NCBI RefSeq assembly: GCF_000959725.1
Contig: NZ_CP009322.1
Location: 3,286,001-3,350,000 of the forward strand
DNA length: 64,000 nt
Direction: 5' to 3'
DNA from: Burkholderia gladioli
GTDB taxonomy: Bacteria; Pseudomonadota; Gammaproteobacteria; Burkholderiales; Burkholderiaceae
Shown: piece by piece, positions 8,801 to 16,630 of the stretch
How positions within the stretch are numbered: position 1 is the first letter of the stretch
Layout: the number at the start of each line of letters is the position of its first letter
Notes under the pieces: model-generated
Seen by the model: the letters and a program-made list of their open reading frames with translations, nothing else
The model's database searches: none
What the model was told of the DNA's origin: nothing
Made by a program: the position numbers and the translations under genes

Positions 8801-11493
8801 CGTCGCCGGAACAGGCTGGACGCGGCGCTGTGTTCGTGTTGCGCGCGGACCTGATGGCGACGGCGGCACGCTCGCAGTTCCCCGCCGTCGCACGGGCGGT
8901 GTTCGCCGCGCGCAACGGCAGGCTGGTGGACCAGTTGCGGCGGCTCACCAGCGCGCTGCTGCCGAGCCGCCCGGAGCTCGCGCGCGTGGTGTGGCAGCCG
9001 CGCGCGCTGCCGGCGAGCTCGGGCGCGCAACCCGGCGCCGGTCTCGAGTATTTCAACGGCATCGGCGGTTTCGCGTGCGATGGCCGTGAATACGCGGTGG
9101 TCCTGCAGTCTGGCCAGAGCACGCCGATGCCGTGGGTCAATGTGGTGGCGAACCCGGTCTGCGGCTTCCTGGTGTCGGCCGAGGGCGGCGGCCATACCTG
9201 GGTGACGAACAGCCGTGAGCACCCGCTGACGCCCTGGTCGAACGACCCGGTCACCGATCCGCCCGGTGAGGCCTTCTATGTGCGCGACGACGAGACCGGC
9301 ATGCGCTGGGGACCGCGCGCCGGCCCGATCCACGACGACACGCCGGACGAGGCGCCCTATCTGGCGAACCACGGGCAGGGTTACAGCCGCTTCAGCCATG
9401 CGGCCGCCGGGATCGTCGTCGACTTGCTGCAGTTCGTGCCGCTTGCCGATCCCGTGAAGATTTCTCGCCTGAGCTTGCGAAACCTGTCGGATCGGCCACG
9501 CCGGCTGTCGGTCGCGGCCTATGTGGAATGGGCGCTGGGGCCGTCGCGCGGCGCGGCGGCGCCGCATATCGTGACCGAGCTCGATGCGGCCACCGGTGCC
9601 TTGTTCGCGCGCAACGACTGGAGCCAGACCTATCGCGGCCGGGTGGCTTTCGCCGACCTGGGCGGCCTGCAAAGCGCGTGGACGGCGGACCGGCGTGAGT
9701 TCATCGGCCGCAACGGTGTGCTGGGTGATCCTGCCGGTTTTCCCGGCAGCATCGGCGTGGCGCCGCTGTCGGGTCGGGTCGGGGCTGGCCTGGACCCGTG
9801 CGCGGCTTTGCAGACCAAAGTCGATCTGGCGCCGGGCGAGGCCGCCGAGATCGTGATGCTGCTCGGCGAGGGGAGCGACGTGACTGCGGCGCGGCAACTG
9901 ATTGCGCGGTATCGGCATGCCGATCTCGACGCGGTGCTGGCCGAGGTGACGGCATTTTGGGACGAGACGCTCGACACGATCCAGGTGAAGACGCCGGACC
10001 GCGCGATGGACTTGATGCTGAACCGCTGGTTGCTGTACCAGACGTTATCGAGTCGGATCTGGGCGCGCGCGGGCTTTTACCAGGCCAGCGGCGCCTATGG
10101 CCTGCGTGACCAGTTGCAGGACGGCATGGCGCTGGCGCTGGCCCGCCCGGCGCTGACGCGCGAGCATCTGCTGCGGGCCGCCGCGCGTCAGTTTCCCGAA
10201 GGCGACCTGCAGCACTGGTGGCTGCCGGAAAGCGGTAGTGGCGTGCGCACCCGAATCTCTGACGATCGCGTGTGGCTGGCCTATACGACCGCGCACTATG
10301 TCGAGGTTAGCGGCGATCGGGCGGTGCTCGATATCTCGATCCCATTCCTGGAAGGTCGGCCGCTGGCGGACGGCGAAACCGATGCATTCTTCACCCCCGG
10401 CATTTCGAAGAGCGCCGCCTCGCTGTTCGAGCACGGCGCGCGCGGCCTGGAGCAAAGCCTGGCGCTGTTCGGCGCGCATGGCCTGCCGCTGATCGGCACT
10501 GGCGACTGGAACGACGGCATGAACCGCGTCGGCGAGGCAGGGCGCGGGGAAAGCGTCTGGCTCGGCTGGTTCCTGTATGCGACGCTGGAGGCTTTCGCGC
10601 CACTGGCTGCCGCGCGCGGCGAGCACGAGCGGGCGCGGTGCTGGCATGCGCGCGCCGACGCCGTGCGCGAGGCGCTGGAGACGGCGGGCTGGGATGGCGC
10701 TTGGTATCGGCGTGGCTATTTCGATGACGGCACGCCGCTCGGCTCGGCTGGCGCCGCCGGATGTGCGATCGATTCGATCGCGCAGTCCTGGAGCGTGCTG
10801 TCGGGCGCGGCGGATCCGGCGCGTGCCGCGCAGGCGATGGCGGAACTCGACGCGCAGCTGATACGCGACGAGGAGGGGCTGGCGCTGCTGTTTACGCCGC
10901 CGTTCGACCGGGCGCCGGTCGATCCGGGGTATATCCGGGGCTATCCGCCCGGCATCCGGGAAAATGGCGGGCAATACACGCATGCGGCCAGCTGGTCGGT
11001 GCTCGCCTTCGCCCGCCTCGGCGACGGTGAGCGTGCCGCCAGCCTGTTCGCCCTGCTCAATCCGGTCCACCGCAGCCGCACGCGCAGCGGTGCGAATCGC
11101 TACCGGGTCGAGCCTTACGTGGTCGCGGCCGACATATACTCGGTCGCGCCGCATCTCGGACGCGGCGGCTGGACCTGGTACACGGGTTCGGCAGGATGGT
11201 TGTATCGGGCCGGGCTTGAGGGACTGCTCGGGCTTTGCAAGCAGGGTGACATGCTGACGATACGCCCCTGCATCCCGCGATCCTGGCCGGGTTTTCGCGC
11301 CACGCTTCGCCACGGGGCAGCGCACTACGACATCGTGATCGACAATTTCGCACCGGCCGCCACTGGGATGTCACATATCGTGGTGGACGGCGTGGGGCTC
11401 GAGCCGGGTGCCTGCGTGCTGCGGCTGGTGGACGACGGGCGGAGGCACCAGGTGAGCGTGAGTCTGGGCATCGCGCAGCCGGTGCTGCCATGA
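2833..11493 (+). CDS. ndvB: Cyclic beta-1,2-glucan synthase, NdvB/ChvB type
   Basis: A 2886-residue inner-membrane enzyme that builds cyclic beta-1,2-glucans from UDP-glucose, the periplasmic osmoregulatory glucans important for envelope stability and host interaction. The GTG start is chosen for the AAGGAGA site 5 bases upstream and because the length then matches the family (about 2800-2900). Membrane segments lie near residues 415-465 and in several stretches after about 810. The GT84 transferase carries ITLDADTRL near residue 630. A glycoamylase-like part follows, then two GH94-type modules. The last has GDWNDGMNRVG near 2557 and YPPGIRENGGQYTHA near 2705, expected to set ring size by phosphorolysis. 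No ndvA-like transporter is nearby. Symbol given by family likeness. Confidence 0.93.
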   Translation: MLIGHFARGKRSPWNNIQPIREEFFGDERLAQHAASLAHAQTVAPRQTFGPSLVRRLKHNADHLLKAYRNTVVSDALGEQIMPAAEWLLDNYHLIAEQVRQVREDLSPRYYRQLPKLDDGPFPGYPRVLGISWAFVAHTDSRFDPEVLCRFMLAYQAVAPLTIGELWAVGITLRIVLIENLRRLADQITDERQARLDANALADRLLGEGGKAREAAGPLMVRHEYAVSRDAFAVQLIQRLHDHDPAIAPVLSWLHRQLALRGTTPDRIVSAVNHEQGAANLTVRNIITSLRLISEVDWTELFEQISPVDQALRRHPGFSLMDFPTRNRYRDAVEALSRGSRVSELEIARRVVADAQACGAGRAPDAEDAPVREADPGYHLLAGGRAALEVSIGYRAPLAQWWRRLTRRTGLAGYLGRIGLLVATLLAAILVWLAREKVPGPWLVGLGVAGLLPVLDVAVALVNRGVMHDIGTSPLPGLDLLDGIPPALRTMVAVPMLLSSEAALAEQIERLEIHHLASPAGALYFALLSDWVDAPVPRLECDEALLADAMAGIDRLNRRYPVAEGEPARFLLLHRERVWNESERCWMGWERKRGKLHELNRLLRGAPDTSFLASHGRPPSVPSDVRYVITLDADTRLLRDTVRRLIGKMAHPLNRPVFDPAGQRIVEGYGVLQPRVSASLASGEEGSLFQRVSSGAHGIDPYTSAVSDLYQDLFDEGSYAGKGIYDVDAFEAALAGRVPDNTVLSHDLFEGIFARAGLASDIEVVEAAPSRYDVAAARLHRWARGDWQLLPWLVFGHGPLPAVGRWKMLDNLRRTLTEPAWLFALLAGWLLPSPRAALVWSAFVLATIALPLLLPALCALLPSWRREHVKMTRLSLFHGWAVQWCFAGLSFGLSLVMLPQKAWSMGDAIVRTLFRVGVSRRHLLEWATAAEAAARARPRLASTYLQMRGGVMLSLLGAAAVLAAGWRFDRPAGWLVLPFASAWLAAPAIAYWLSRAPRSAGDLAVSPVDARQLRLDARRTWRYFERFVTAGDQMLPPDNFQEEPNPVIAHRTSPTNLGLYLLSTVSAREFGWLGTEDAVSRLEATLGTMERLARYRGHFYNWYDTRDLQPLEPRYVSSVDSGNLAGHLIALGNACRAWANQVHGAGREAICEGIGDTLALLREALGRGGEARGILRGEFEQVANELALALVLAGAPEGGEAGTAAPRARATPAWSEILMLVAAVADVARALTDEAQWAGRDQVDDVLFWARALELAVQGHGRDAARTPEQAAGLDARLHALTDVALRMAYAMEFGFLLDPVRKLLSIGFAVADGRLDPGNYDLLASEARLASFVAIAKGDVPVRHWFRLGRLARPVGHGAALISWSGSMFEYLMPSLVMRAPASSLMARTNQLVVRRQIAYGDDLSLPWGMSESAYNARDIELTYQYSSFGVPELGLKRDLARHLVVAPYASALAAMVAPHAAACNLERLRAAGAGGRYGFYEALDYTPARVPEGLPLVVVRAFMAHHQGMSIVSIANVLLGGRIRAFFHAEPAVRATELLLQERVPGRVASARPRVDASFEGRVRGSARTVVRRVQSADDPTPVTHLLSNGRYAVMLTAAGSGYSRRDDMAITRWHEDATRDDWGSYLYLRDLDSGVVWSAGWQPTGVVPDSYEVSFTEDRAEFVRRDGSLTTTLEVVVSAEDDAEVRRVSLVNTGAQARVVELTSYAEIVLAPPAADHAHPTFSKLFIETEYLPAAGAILATRRPRAPDEPQVWAAHLTVSADETLGPQQFETDRMRFIGRGRGVRQPLALAEPRALAGTAGTVLDAVFSLRRRLRVEPGAKVSIAYWTLVADSREQLLDLIDKHRDGESFSRAAMLAWTQAQVQLRHSAVSLDEAALFQQLAGYMLYSDPLMRPNSATLLRHAAAVSAAGGVGASPLWAHGVSGDLPILLVRIDDIEHVAMVRQLIRAHEYLRSKRLALDLVIINERAASYVQDLQAALEGLVRNRSSPEQAGRGAVFVLRADLMATAARSQFPAVARAVFAARNGRLVDQLRRLTSALLPSRPELARVVWQPRALPASSGAQPGAGLEYFNGIGGFACDGREYAVVLQSGQSTPMPWVNVVANPVCGFLVSAEGGGHTWVTNSREHPLTPWSNDPVTDPPGEAFYVRDDETGMRWGPRAGPIHDDTPDEAPYLANHGQGYSRFSHAAAGIVVDLLQFVPLADPVKISRLSLRNLSDRPRRLSVAAYVEWALGPSRGAAAPHIVTELDAATGALFARNDWSQTYRGRVAFADLGGLQSAWTADRREFIGRNGVLGDPAGFPGSIGVAPLSGRVGAGLDPCAALQTKVDLAPGEAAEIVMLLGEGSDVTAARQLIARYRHADLDAVLAEVTAFWDETLDTIQVKTPDRAMDLMLNRWLLYQTLSSRIWARAGFYQASGAYGLRDQLQDGMALALARPALTREHLLRAAARQFPEGDLQHWWLPESGSGVRTRISDDRVWLAYTTAHYVEVSGDRAVLDISIPFLEGRPLADGETDAFFTPGISKSAASLFEHGARGLEQSLALFGAHGLPLIGTGDWNDGMNRVGEAGRGESVWLGWFLYATLEAFAPLAAARGEHERARCWHARADAVREALETAGWDGAWYRRGYFDDGTPLGSAGAAGCAIDSIAQSWSVLSGAADPARAAQAMAELDAQLIRDEEGLALLFTPPFDRAPVDPGYIRGYPPGIRENGGQYTHAASWSVLAFARLGDGERAASLFALLNPVHRSRTRSGANRYRVEPYVVAADIYSVAPHLGRGGWTWYTGSAGWLYRAGLEGLLGLCKQGDMLTIRPCIPRSWPGFRATLRHGAAHYDIVIDNFAPAATGMSHIVVDGVGLEPGACVLRLVDDGRRHQVSVSLGIAQPVLP

Positions 11494-11514
11494 GAGCGTA
11501 ACTCGGCGAGCGCC

Positions 11515-11539
11515 AGTGCCCTTCGCCGGGCGAGGCGCT
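11515..11539. terminator. Hairpin between convergent genes
   Basis: AGTGCC-CT-TCGC-CGG-GCGA-GGCGCT folds into a GC-rich stem with one small bulge, 22 bases after the glucan synthase stop and facing the convergent small gene. No T-tract follows on either strand, so it is a possible rather than a certain terminator. Confidence 0.4.
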
Positions 11540-11609
11540 GCCGCTCGCGAATGTCGTGTGGCCGAGCGCACGACAGACCCGCGTGCTGGATTGATCGCAG
11601 TCGCGCCGT

Positions 11610-11789
11610 TCATTTGCTCTGCTGGTCCGGCGGTGAATAGCGCCACTTGCTGGCGTTGGAGTCGATGTCGGCGTCATTGATGACGCGCTGTTCGGCCCGT
11701 TCGATATCGGCACGGGTCAGGGCGTCTCGCTGCTTCTGGCGTGTTTCCCGATCGCGTTGATCCGGTGTGGCGGGTGTGTAGGATTTCAT
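11610..11789 (-). CDS. Small hypothetical protein, charged
   Basis: A 59-residue highly charged protein rich in Arg, Asp, Gln and Ala (QRDRETRQKQRDALTRADIE), probably largely helical or disordered. The start is supported by an AAGAGGAA ribosome site 4-5 bases before the ATG; the frame continues upstream without such a signal. There is no cysteine, signal peptide or membrane segment. It lies between the glucan synthase and a Crp/Fnr regulator gene. Function unknown. Confidence 0.6.
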   Translation of the reverse strand: MKSYTPATPDQRDRETRQKQRDALTRADIERAEQRVINDADIDSNASKWRYSPPDQQSK

Positions 11790-12033
11790 GATTCCTCTTG
11801 GGGGATGGCATGCAGGGCATCGACAGATCGCCTCGAGTCTGGTTCGGTCGATCGTGCCCCGCTGCCGTGTGGCGCATCCTGACGCCCGTGATGGGCGACT
11901 GGCGCGAGTGGGGTGGTGCCGCGCGCGAACAGATAGCTGCGCGTCGTGAGGGGTTCCGTATCGGCGTCGGCGGTGCCGCTGACAGAATGGATGCGGTGCG
12001 GCGTGAAGTCGGTACGCTACCGCGCACAGATGC

Positions 12034-12753
12034 CTACAAACGATGCAGATCAGGCAATAGGCGGTCGAATTCGCGCTTGACCACGCCATAACACTCGCAC
12101 ACCCGCTTCTCGAGCCCTGGCCGATCCAGCACCTCGATATGGCCGTAGTTGTAGCGGATCAGGCCGGCATCCTGCAGTTTCAATGCTGCTTCCGTGACGC
12201 CCGACCGGCGCACGCCTAGTGTGTTTGCAATCAGCTCCTGCGTCATCTTCAAGCGGTTCGACGGCAGGCGATCGAGACTGAGCAGCAGCCAGCGGCACAG
12301 TTGCTGATCGATGGAGTGATGGCGATTGCACACGGCGGTCTGGGCCATCTGCGTAATCAGGGCCTGGGTATAGCGCAGCAACAGACGCTGCATCGCGTTG
12401 CCGCGCCGGAATTCGGCTTTCAGGATACTCGCTTCCAGGCGGTAGGCCTGCCCCGCGCTTTGCACGAGTGCCCGGCTCGGCGTGGTTTCGCCGCCCATGA
12501 ACAGTGACACGCCGATGATGCCTTCGTGGCCGACCATGGCGATCTCCGCGGAAGAGCCGTCTTCCATCACGTACAGCAGTGAAACGATCGCGGTGGTCGG
12601 AAAATAAACGTGATGAAGCTGGCCACCCGATTCGTACAGCACCTTGCCTAGGGGCATGTCCACGAGTGTCAGATGGGGCATCAGTCCAGCACGCTCGGAT
12701 TCTGGCAAGGCGGCCAGCAGTTGGTTCTGGTTGAGAGGTGAGAGGACTTGCAT
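12034..12753 (-). CDS. Crp/Fnr-family transcription regulator
   Basis: A 239-residue regulator with an N-terminal cyclic-nucleotide-binding-like beta-barrel (about residues 20-130; FPTTAIVSLLYVMEDG, EIAMVGHEGIIG) and a C-terminal winged helix (about 160-225; TQELIANTLGVRRSGVTEAA is the helix-turn-helix). It lacks the N-terminal cysteine cluster of Fnr, so it should not sense oxygen through an iron-sulphur cluster. It also does not show the canonical cAMP-binding R/S pair, so the ligand is unclear. The start chosen has AGGAGCGACGC before the ATG and gives the family N-terminus. The open frame runs another 26 codons upstream without likeness. Targets unknown. Confidence 0.9.
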   Translation of the reverse strand: MQVLSPLNQNQLLAALPESERAGLMPHLTLVDMPLGKVLYESGGQLHHVYFPTTAIVSLLYVMEDGSSAEIAMVGHEGIIGVSLFMGGETTPSRALVQSAGQAYRLEASILKAEFRRGNAMQRLLLRYTQALITQMAQTAVCNRHHSIDQQLCRWLLLSLDRLPSNRLKMTQELIANTLGVRRSGVTEAALKLQDAGLIRYNYGHIEVLDRPGLEKRVCECYGVVKREFDRLLPDLHRL

Positions 12754-13455
12754 GCGTCGCTCCTGGGCTGGCGCCTGGTTGACGATGAACGGGCCGCTCG
12801 AACCGGGACATCGGTGATCCGAGCCACGCATCGTATCTCACTTGGCGCTGGCGGGTGGCAAAGCCGCGGGATTCTGCCGTCTCCGATTGTCGGGTGGATG
12901 TTGCATACGACTAAGCATCGGAAAGAAGGATGCTGAACGCATCGCCGCAAGATGCGCTCCCGGCGCGCGGCGAGGTCAAGTGACGGGCTTTCACGAACCT
13001 TGTACGGGATCGGACGGACTTGTCGGATCGCGGCAGGCAAGATGAGACGGTGCGCATCTTGATGCCGGCAGCTACCGGCCCTCGACATTGCGCCATGCCC
13101 GAAGTTTCCGGCACAACCTGCTTGCAAGTTTCCTGGACGCGCTCAGATGACTCCTCTTTTCCTGTTTATATTCGCCGCATGCACTCTGGTGGCATTCGAT
13201 CTGTGGACCACGCCTCGACGCGGGCTTCGCTGGCCGCGATATCACCCAATTCCCGTGTAAGTAAGCCGGCATCGGCTGCACCGGACGCCGCTTGCGTCCA
13301 ATCTCTTTTGCCCGACATCTCGATGGTGGGCAAGGGCGCCCTGTAGCGAAACACTTGAGCCGCGTGCAAATCGTGCGTGGCTGTGTCGAATGCGGGCGTT
13401 CCCGTGACGGCGGGATTCCATCCGTCTGGCAGCATCGAAGTATCGGAGAGAAATC
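12754..13455. other. Long intergenic stretch, no supported gene
   Basis: Seven hundred bases separate the Crp/Fnr gene (leftward) from the CsbD-like gene (rightward), so promoters for both must lie here. A GGAGAG ribosome site precedes the CsbD start. Several open frames cross the stretch on both strands, but none shows family motifs, good starts or a credible length. Part of it (about 13070-13440) may be decayed coding or mobile DNA next to the IS110 remnant; this is a guess. Confidence 0.4.
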
Positions 13456-13632
13456 ATGAATAAGGACCAACTCAAGGGAACGACCGAGAAAGTGAAGGGC
13501 AAGGTCAACGAGGCGGTGGGCAAGGCCACGAGTAATCCGAAGCGTGAGGTTAAGGGCGATGTCCAGCAGGCGGTGGGCGAGGCGCGGAAAAACCTCGGCG
13601 ACGCGAAGGAATCGGTCAAGAAGCCTGACTGA
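13456..13632 (+). CDS. CsbD-like stress-response protein
   Basis: A 58-residue hydrophilic, Lys-rich protein of the CsbD family. The pattern MNKDQLKGTTEKVKGKVNEA with a second half REVKGDVQQAVGEARKNL is diagnostic: two short helical repeats with GK/GD turns. CsbD proteins are cytoplasmic, induced by general stress or stationary phase, and of unknown mechanism. A GGAGAG ribosome site lies 8 bases before the ATG. The gene is monocistronic and flanked by an IS110 remnant. Confidence 0.9.
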   Translation: MNKDQLKGTTEKVKGKVNEAVGKATSNPKREVKGDVQQAVGEARKNLGDAKESVKKPD

Positions 13633-13705
13633 TCCGCCCGGAACCTGTTCGTGTCGAATGCATGCCGACGCGAGCAGGATCGCCGTAAGGGGACATCGCT
13701 GGATT

Positions 13706-14074
13706 GACTTGCCGGCGAAGTGCCAGCGTGTTCTCGTCTGGCATCCCGACTTCTGGTAGAAAATGGCTCGCATATCGTTGCGCCAGTACAGCCGCATCGA
13801 TCTTATCTGTCTTGACGCGTGCCTCCGCGATGAGCCGCACCGGTAGTGGATTCGCAATCGCAACACGCGCCGCGTGTGGGCGCGGAACGTTGACGCTGGT
13901 AGCAGCGTTGCTCGTCGCTTCAAGCACCACGTGACCGGTGCGATGCAATTTTTCGGCAAAGCGCTCCAACTCGTCGCGTTTGAGCCCGGCACGACCGCCG
14001 GCATGCAGCACACCGTCTTCGAGATACGCGATCTTGGCCACCGAGCACGAAGAATCCGACCCTGCGATTCGCAT
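13706..14074 (-). pseudogene. Truncated IS110-family transposase
   Basis: About 123 residues of the N-terminal DEDD domain of an IS110-type transposase. The metal-binding pattern can be seen as Asp7, Glu52 (LEATSNA) and Asp90/Asp93 (KTDKIDAAVLAQ), followed by the family stretch FLPEV.MPDE..LALRRQV. Likeness stops after that, near 13706, and the C-terminal Ser-containing domain is missing; the frame then reads into unrelated sequence to a stop at 13616. This is a dead fragment of an insertion sequence. No element ends were identified. Confidence 0.85.
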
Positions 14075-14156
14075 AACCGTTCTCCCATTCAGGTAAATGC
14101 AGGGAGCCGGTGGGACAGCACGACAACTACGGATTCCGCCGACGTACCCCCTTCGC

Positions 14157-15629
14157 TCACAGCGGAAACTGCCGCTGCCCCATCTGGATCGTGATCCACT
14201 TCAGCTCGGTCATCTCCTCCATCGAATAACGGCCGCCCTCGCGGCCGACGCCGCTCATCTTGGTACCGCCGAACGGCACATGCGCCTCGTCCGACACGGT
14301 GCAGTCGTTGATATGGACCATGCCCGCCTCCAGCCGCAGCGCGAGGTCGAAGGCCTTCTGCAGATCGTTGGTGATCACGCCCGAGGACAGGCCATACGAG
14401 GTGTCGTTGGCGACCTGCAGCGCGTGCTCGGCGCTGTCCACGCGGATCAGCGAGGTGACCGGGCCGAAGCTTTCCTCGTCGTAGATGCGCATCCCCGCCG
14501 TCACGTCCGCCAGCACGGTCGGCCGATAGAAATTGCCTTCGTGGGTGCCGCCGAGCAGCAGCCGCGCGCCTTTCGATACCGCGTCCTCGATCTGCCCATC
14601 GATCACCCCGCACTGCGAGCCGCGGATCAGCGGGCCGATCACCGTGGCCGGATCGCGCGGATCGCCTACGGCATAGCTCGACGCGCGCTCGACGAAGCGC
14701 TCCGCGAAGGCATCGTAGATCGGCGCCTCCACCAGGATCCGCGAGTTCGCCATGCATACCTGGCCCTGGTGGAAGAAGATACCGAAGCAGGCGGCGCGCA
14801 CCGCGTAGTCGAGATCGGCATCGCGCAGCACGATCAGCGGGTTCTTGCCGCCCAGCTCCAGCGTGACCTTCTTCATCTGCTTGGCGGCTTCCACCGCCAG
14901 GTGGCGCCCGACGCGCGTCGAGCCGGTGAAGGTCAGCATGCGCACGCGCGGATCGGACAGCAGCACCTCGCCGATCTCGGCGGCCGGGCCGGGGATCACG
15001 TTCAGCACGCCGGCGGGCAGGCCGCCGCGCTCGAACAGCTCGGCGATCTTCAAGCCGGTGACGGGCGTTTCCTCCGAAGGCTTCAGCACGAAGGTATTGC
15101 CGGCCGCCAGCGCCAGCACGACCTTCTTCATGGCGAGCCAGAACGGCGCGTTGAAGGGCGCGATGCCGGCGATCACGCCGAGCGGCCGGCGGATCGTCAT
15201 GCCGAGCTGGCCCGGCATGCTGAGCGGCAAGGTTTCGCCGAACACGTGGCGCGCGTCGCCGGCCGCGCTGCGCAACAGGTCGATACCGCTCATCACCTCG
15301 AACATCGCCTTCGGGTAGGTCGAACCCGACTCCTCGATCAGCACGTCGCGCACCTCGTCGGCCATGGCGGCGAGCGCGTCGGCGCAGGACAGCAGGATCT
15401 CGGCGCGGCGGCCGACCAGCATGTTCGCCCATGCGTCCTTGGCGCGATGCGCGGCGTCGATCGCGCGGATCGCGTCGGCGCGCGTGGCCTGGTGGACCTG
15501 CGCGAAGAGCTCGCCGGTGGCGGGATTGAAATCGGGGCGGACTTCGCGTTCGGAACCGGCGGTCCAGTGACCGTCGATGAAGAGCATGCCTTCGCGGACT
15601 TCGCGCGCGGCCAGGGGCGTGGCGTTCAT
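14157..15629 (-). CDS. NAD(P)-dependent aldehyde dehydrogenase, aromatic type
   Basis: A 490-residue aldehyde dehydrogenase that oxidises an aldehyde to the acid. The catalytic residues are present: Asn160 (APFNAPFW), Glu258 (LELGGKNP) and the nucleophile Cys292 (GQVCMANSR). The sequence is nearest in feel to benzaldehyde/vanillin/salicylaldehyde dehydrogenases (ITNDLQKAFDLALRLEAGMVHIN, VPFGGTKMSGVGREGG), so an aromatic aldehyde is a likely substrate. The start is set by an AGGAG site upstream of the ATG; the open frame extends 19 codons further without likeness. It is the last gene of the dioxygenase operon, 136 bases after the alpha/beta hydrolase, and could act on a product of that pathway or on side-chain aldehydes. 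Confidence 0.9.
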   Translation of the reverse strand: MNATPLAAREVREGMLFIDGHWTAGSEREVRPDFNPATGELFAQVHQATRADAIRAIDAAHRAKDAWANMLVGRRAEILLSCADALAAMADEVRDVLIEESGSTYPKAMFEVMSGIDLLRSAAGDARHVFGETLPLSMPGQLGMTIRRPLGVIAGIAPFNAPFWLAMKKVVLALAAGNTFVLKPSEETPVTGLKIAELFERGGLPAGVLNVIPGPAAEIGEVLLSDPRVRMLTFTGSTRVGRHLAVEAAKQMKKVTLELGGKNPLIVLRDADLDYAVRAACFGIFFHQGQVCMANSRILVEAPIYDAFAERFVERASSYAVGDPRDPATVIGPLIRGSQCGVIDGQIEDAVSKGARLLLGGTHEGNFYRPTVLADVTAGMRIYDEESFGPVTSLIRVDSAEHALQVANDTSYGLSSGVITNDLQKAFDLALRLEAGMVHINDCTVSDEAHVPFGGTKMSGVGREGGRYSMEEMTELKWITIQMGQRQFPL

Positions 15630-15765
15630 GGGAGGACTCCTGTCGAGACGAGGGAATGAGCTGCGATCCCGGCGATCGTCGACCAATCCCGCTCGGCGGG
15701 CTAGCCGATTGCCGCAAGCATTGGCCGAATCCGGAAGCGCATTGGCGATGGCATCGGCGAGCGGT

Positions 15766-16569
15766 TCAGGCGCGGCCTTGCAGCCAGTCGATCAGCCGCC
15801 GGGCGATGCCGGCCGCGCCCTCGCCGAGCAGCACGTTATGGCCATGCGCCGGCTCCAGCCAGTGCTCGCAGCCATACAGCCCGGCAAGCGCCGCGCCGGT
15901 GGCGGGCGGCGTGAGGATGTCGAGCGCGCCGGATATGACCAGCGTGGGCGCGCTGAGCTGGTCGACCTCGATCGGCAGGCTCCATTGCGTGGCCTCCCGA
16001 ACCCGCCGCGGCGATTCCGGCACCAGCATCGCCTGGTAGCGGCGGCACTCGGCATCGGTGAGCCCCTGGAAGAACAGCTCGCGCGTCGCTTCGAGCGGCG
16101 GTGGTCCCCAGGGCGCGGCCATGTCCGCGATGGGCAGCGCGACGGGCTCGGCACCGACGTTCGAGGGCACCACCGGCGTCAGTGCCACCAAGGCTCGCAC
16201 GGGATATCGCGCCGCATAAAGCTGGGCGGCGAGCCCGCCCATCGAATGGCCGACGAGGATCGGCGCGGCCTCGAGTTCGAGCGCCACGCAGCGGATATCG
16301 TCGACCACGTCGGCGATCGACATCGAGACGAAATCCGCCGTGTCGAGCGCCGCCGAGCCGCCGCGGCCGCGCCAGTTCAGCGCGTGCACATCGAAGCCCG
16401 CCTGCGCGAGCAGCGGGGCGTAAAGCGCCCAGCACCAGGCGGCCTGGCAGCCGCCATGAACCAGGATGACGGGTCGGGACGCGGTGGCCCCGTCGAGGGC
16501 GGCGGGGTAATGATCGACGGCGATGCCCCGCGTATCGTAGCGGCGCGGTTGGGCGAGCGTGAGGTTCAT
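15766..16569 (-). CDS. Alpha/beta-fold hydrolase
   Basis: A 267-residue hydrolase with the oxyanion motif HGG (38-40), the nucleophile elbow GHSMGG (Ser109), an acid in SGALDILTP and a C-terminal HGHN histidine. This is the complete Ser-Asp-His triad of esterases and carbon-carbon bond hydrolases. The short cap region (about 135-190) gives no substrate clue. It follows the dienelactone hydrolase-like gene by 61 bases on the same strand and precedes the aldehyde dehydrogenase, so it most likely cleaves a ring-opened or ester intermediate of the dioxygenase pathway. A lactonase or meta-cleavage hydrolase are both possible; no extradiol dioxygenase gene is in view. Confidence 0.85.
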   Translation of the reverse strand: MNLTLAQPRRYDTRGIAVDHYPAALDGATASRPVILVHGGCQAAWCWALYAPLLAQAGFDVHALNWRGRGGSAALDTADFVSMSIADVVDDIRCVALELEAAPILVGHSMGGLAAQLYAARYPVRALVALTPVVPSNVGAEPVALPIADMAAPWGPPPLEATRELFFQGLTDAECRRYQAMLVPESPRRVREATQWSLPIEVDQLSAPTLVISGALDILTPPATGAALAGLYGCEHWLEPAHGHNVLLGEGAAGIARRLIDWLQGRA

Positions 16570-16630
16570 GTGCGTTTTCCAGATTCGTGGCGGGGCGGCT
16601 GCGCGAACAGCGGATCGTTCGCCTCGCGGT

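Noticed and set aside
6001..9918. A 1305-residue antisense open frame inside the glucan synthase gene
   Set aside because: A codon-bias shadow of ndvB; its Arg/His/Gln-rich composition and lack of motifs show it is not a protein gene.
13072..14088. A 338-residue minus-strand frame across the IS110 remnant and CsbD region
   Set aside because: It overlaps the clear CsbD gene and the transposase fragment in another frame and shows no motif of its own.
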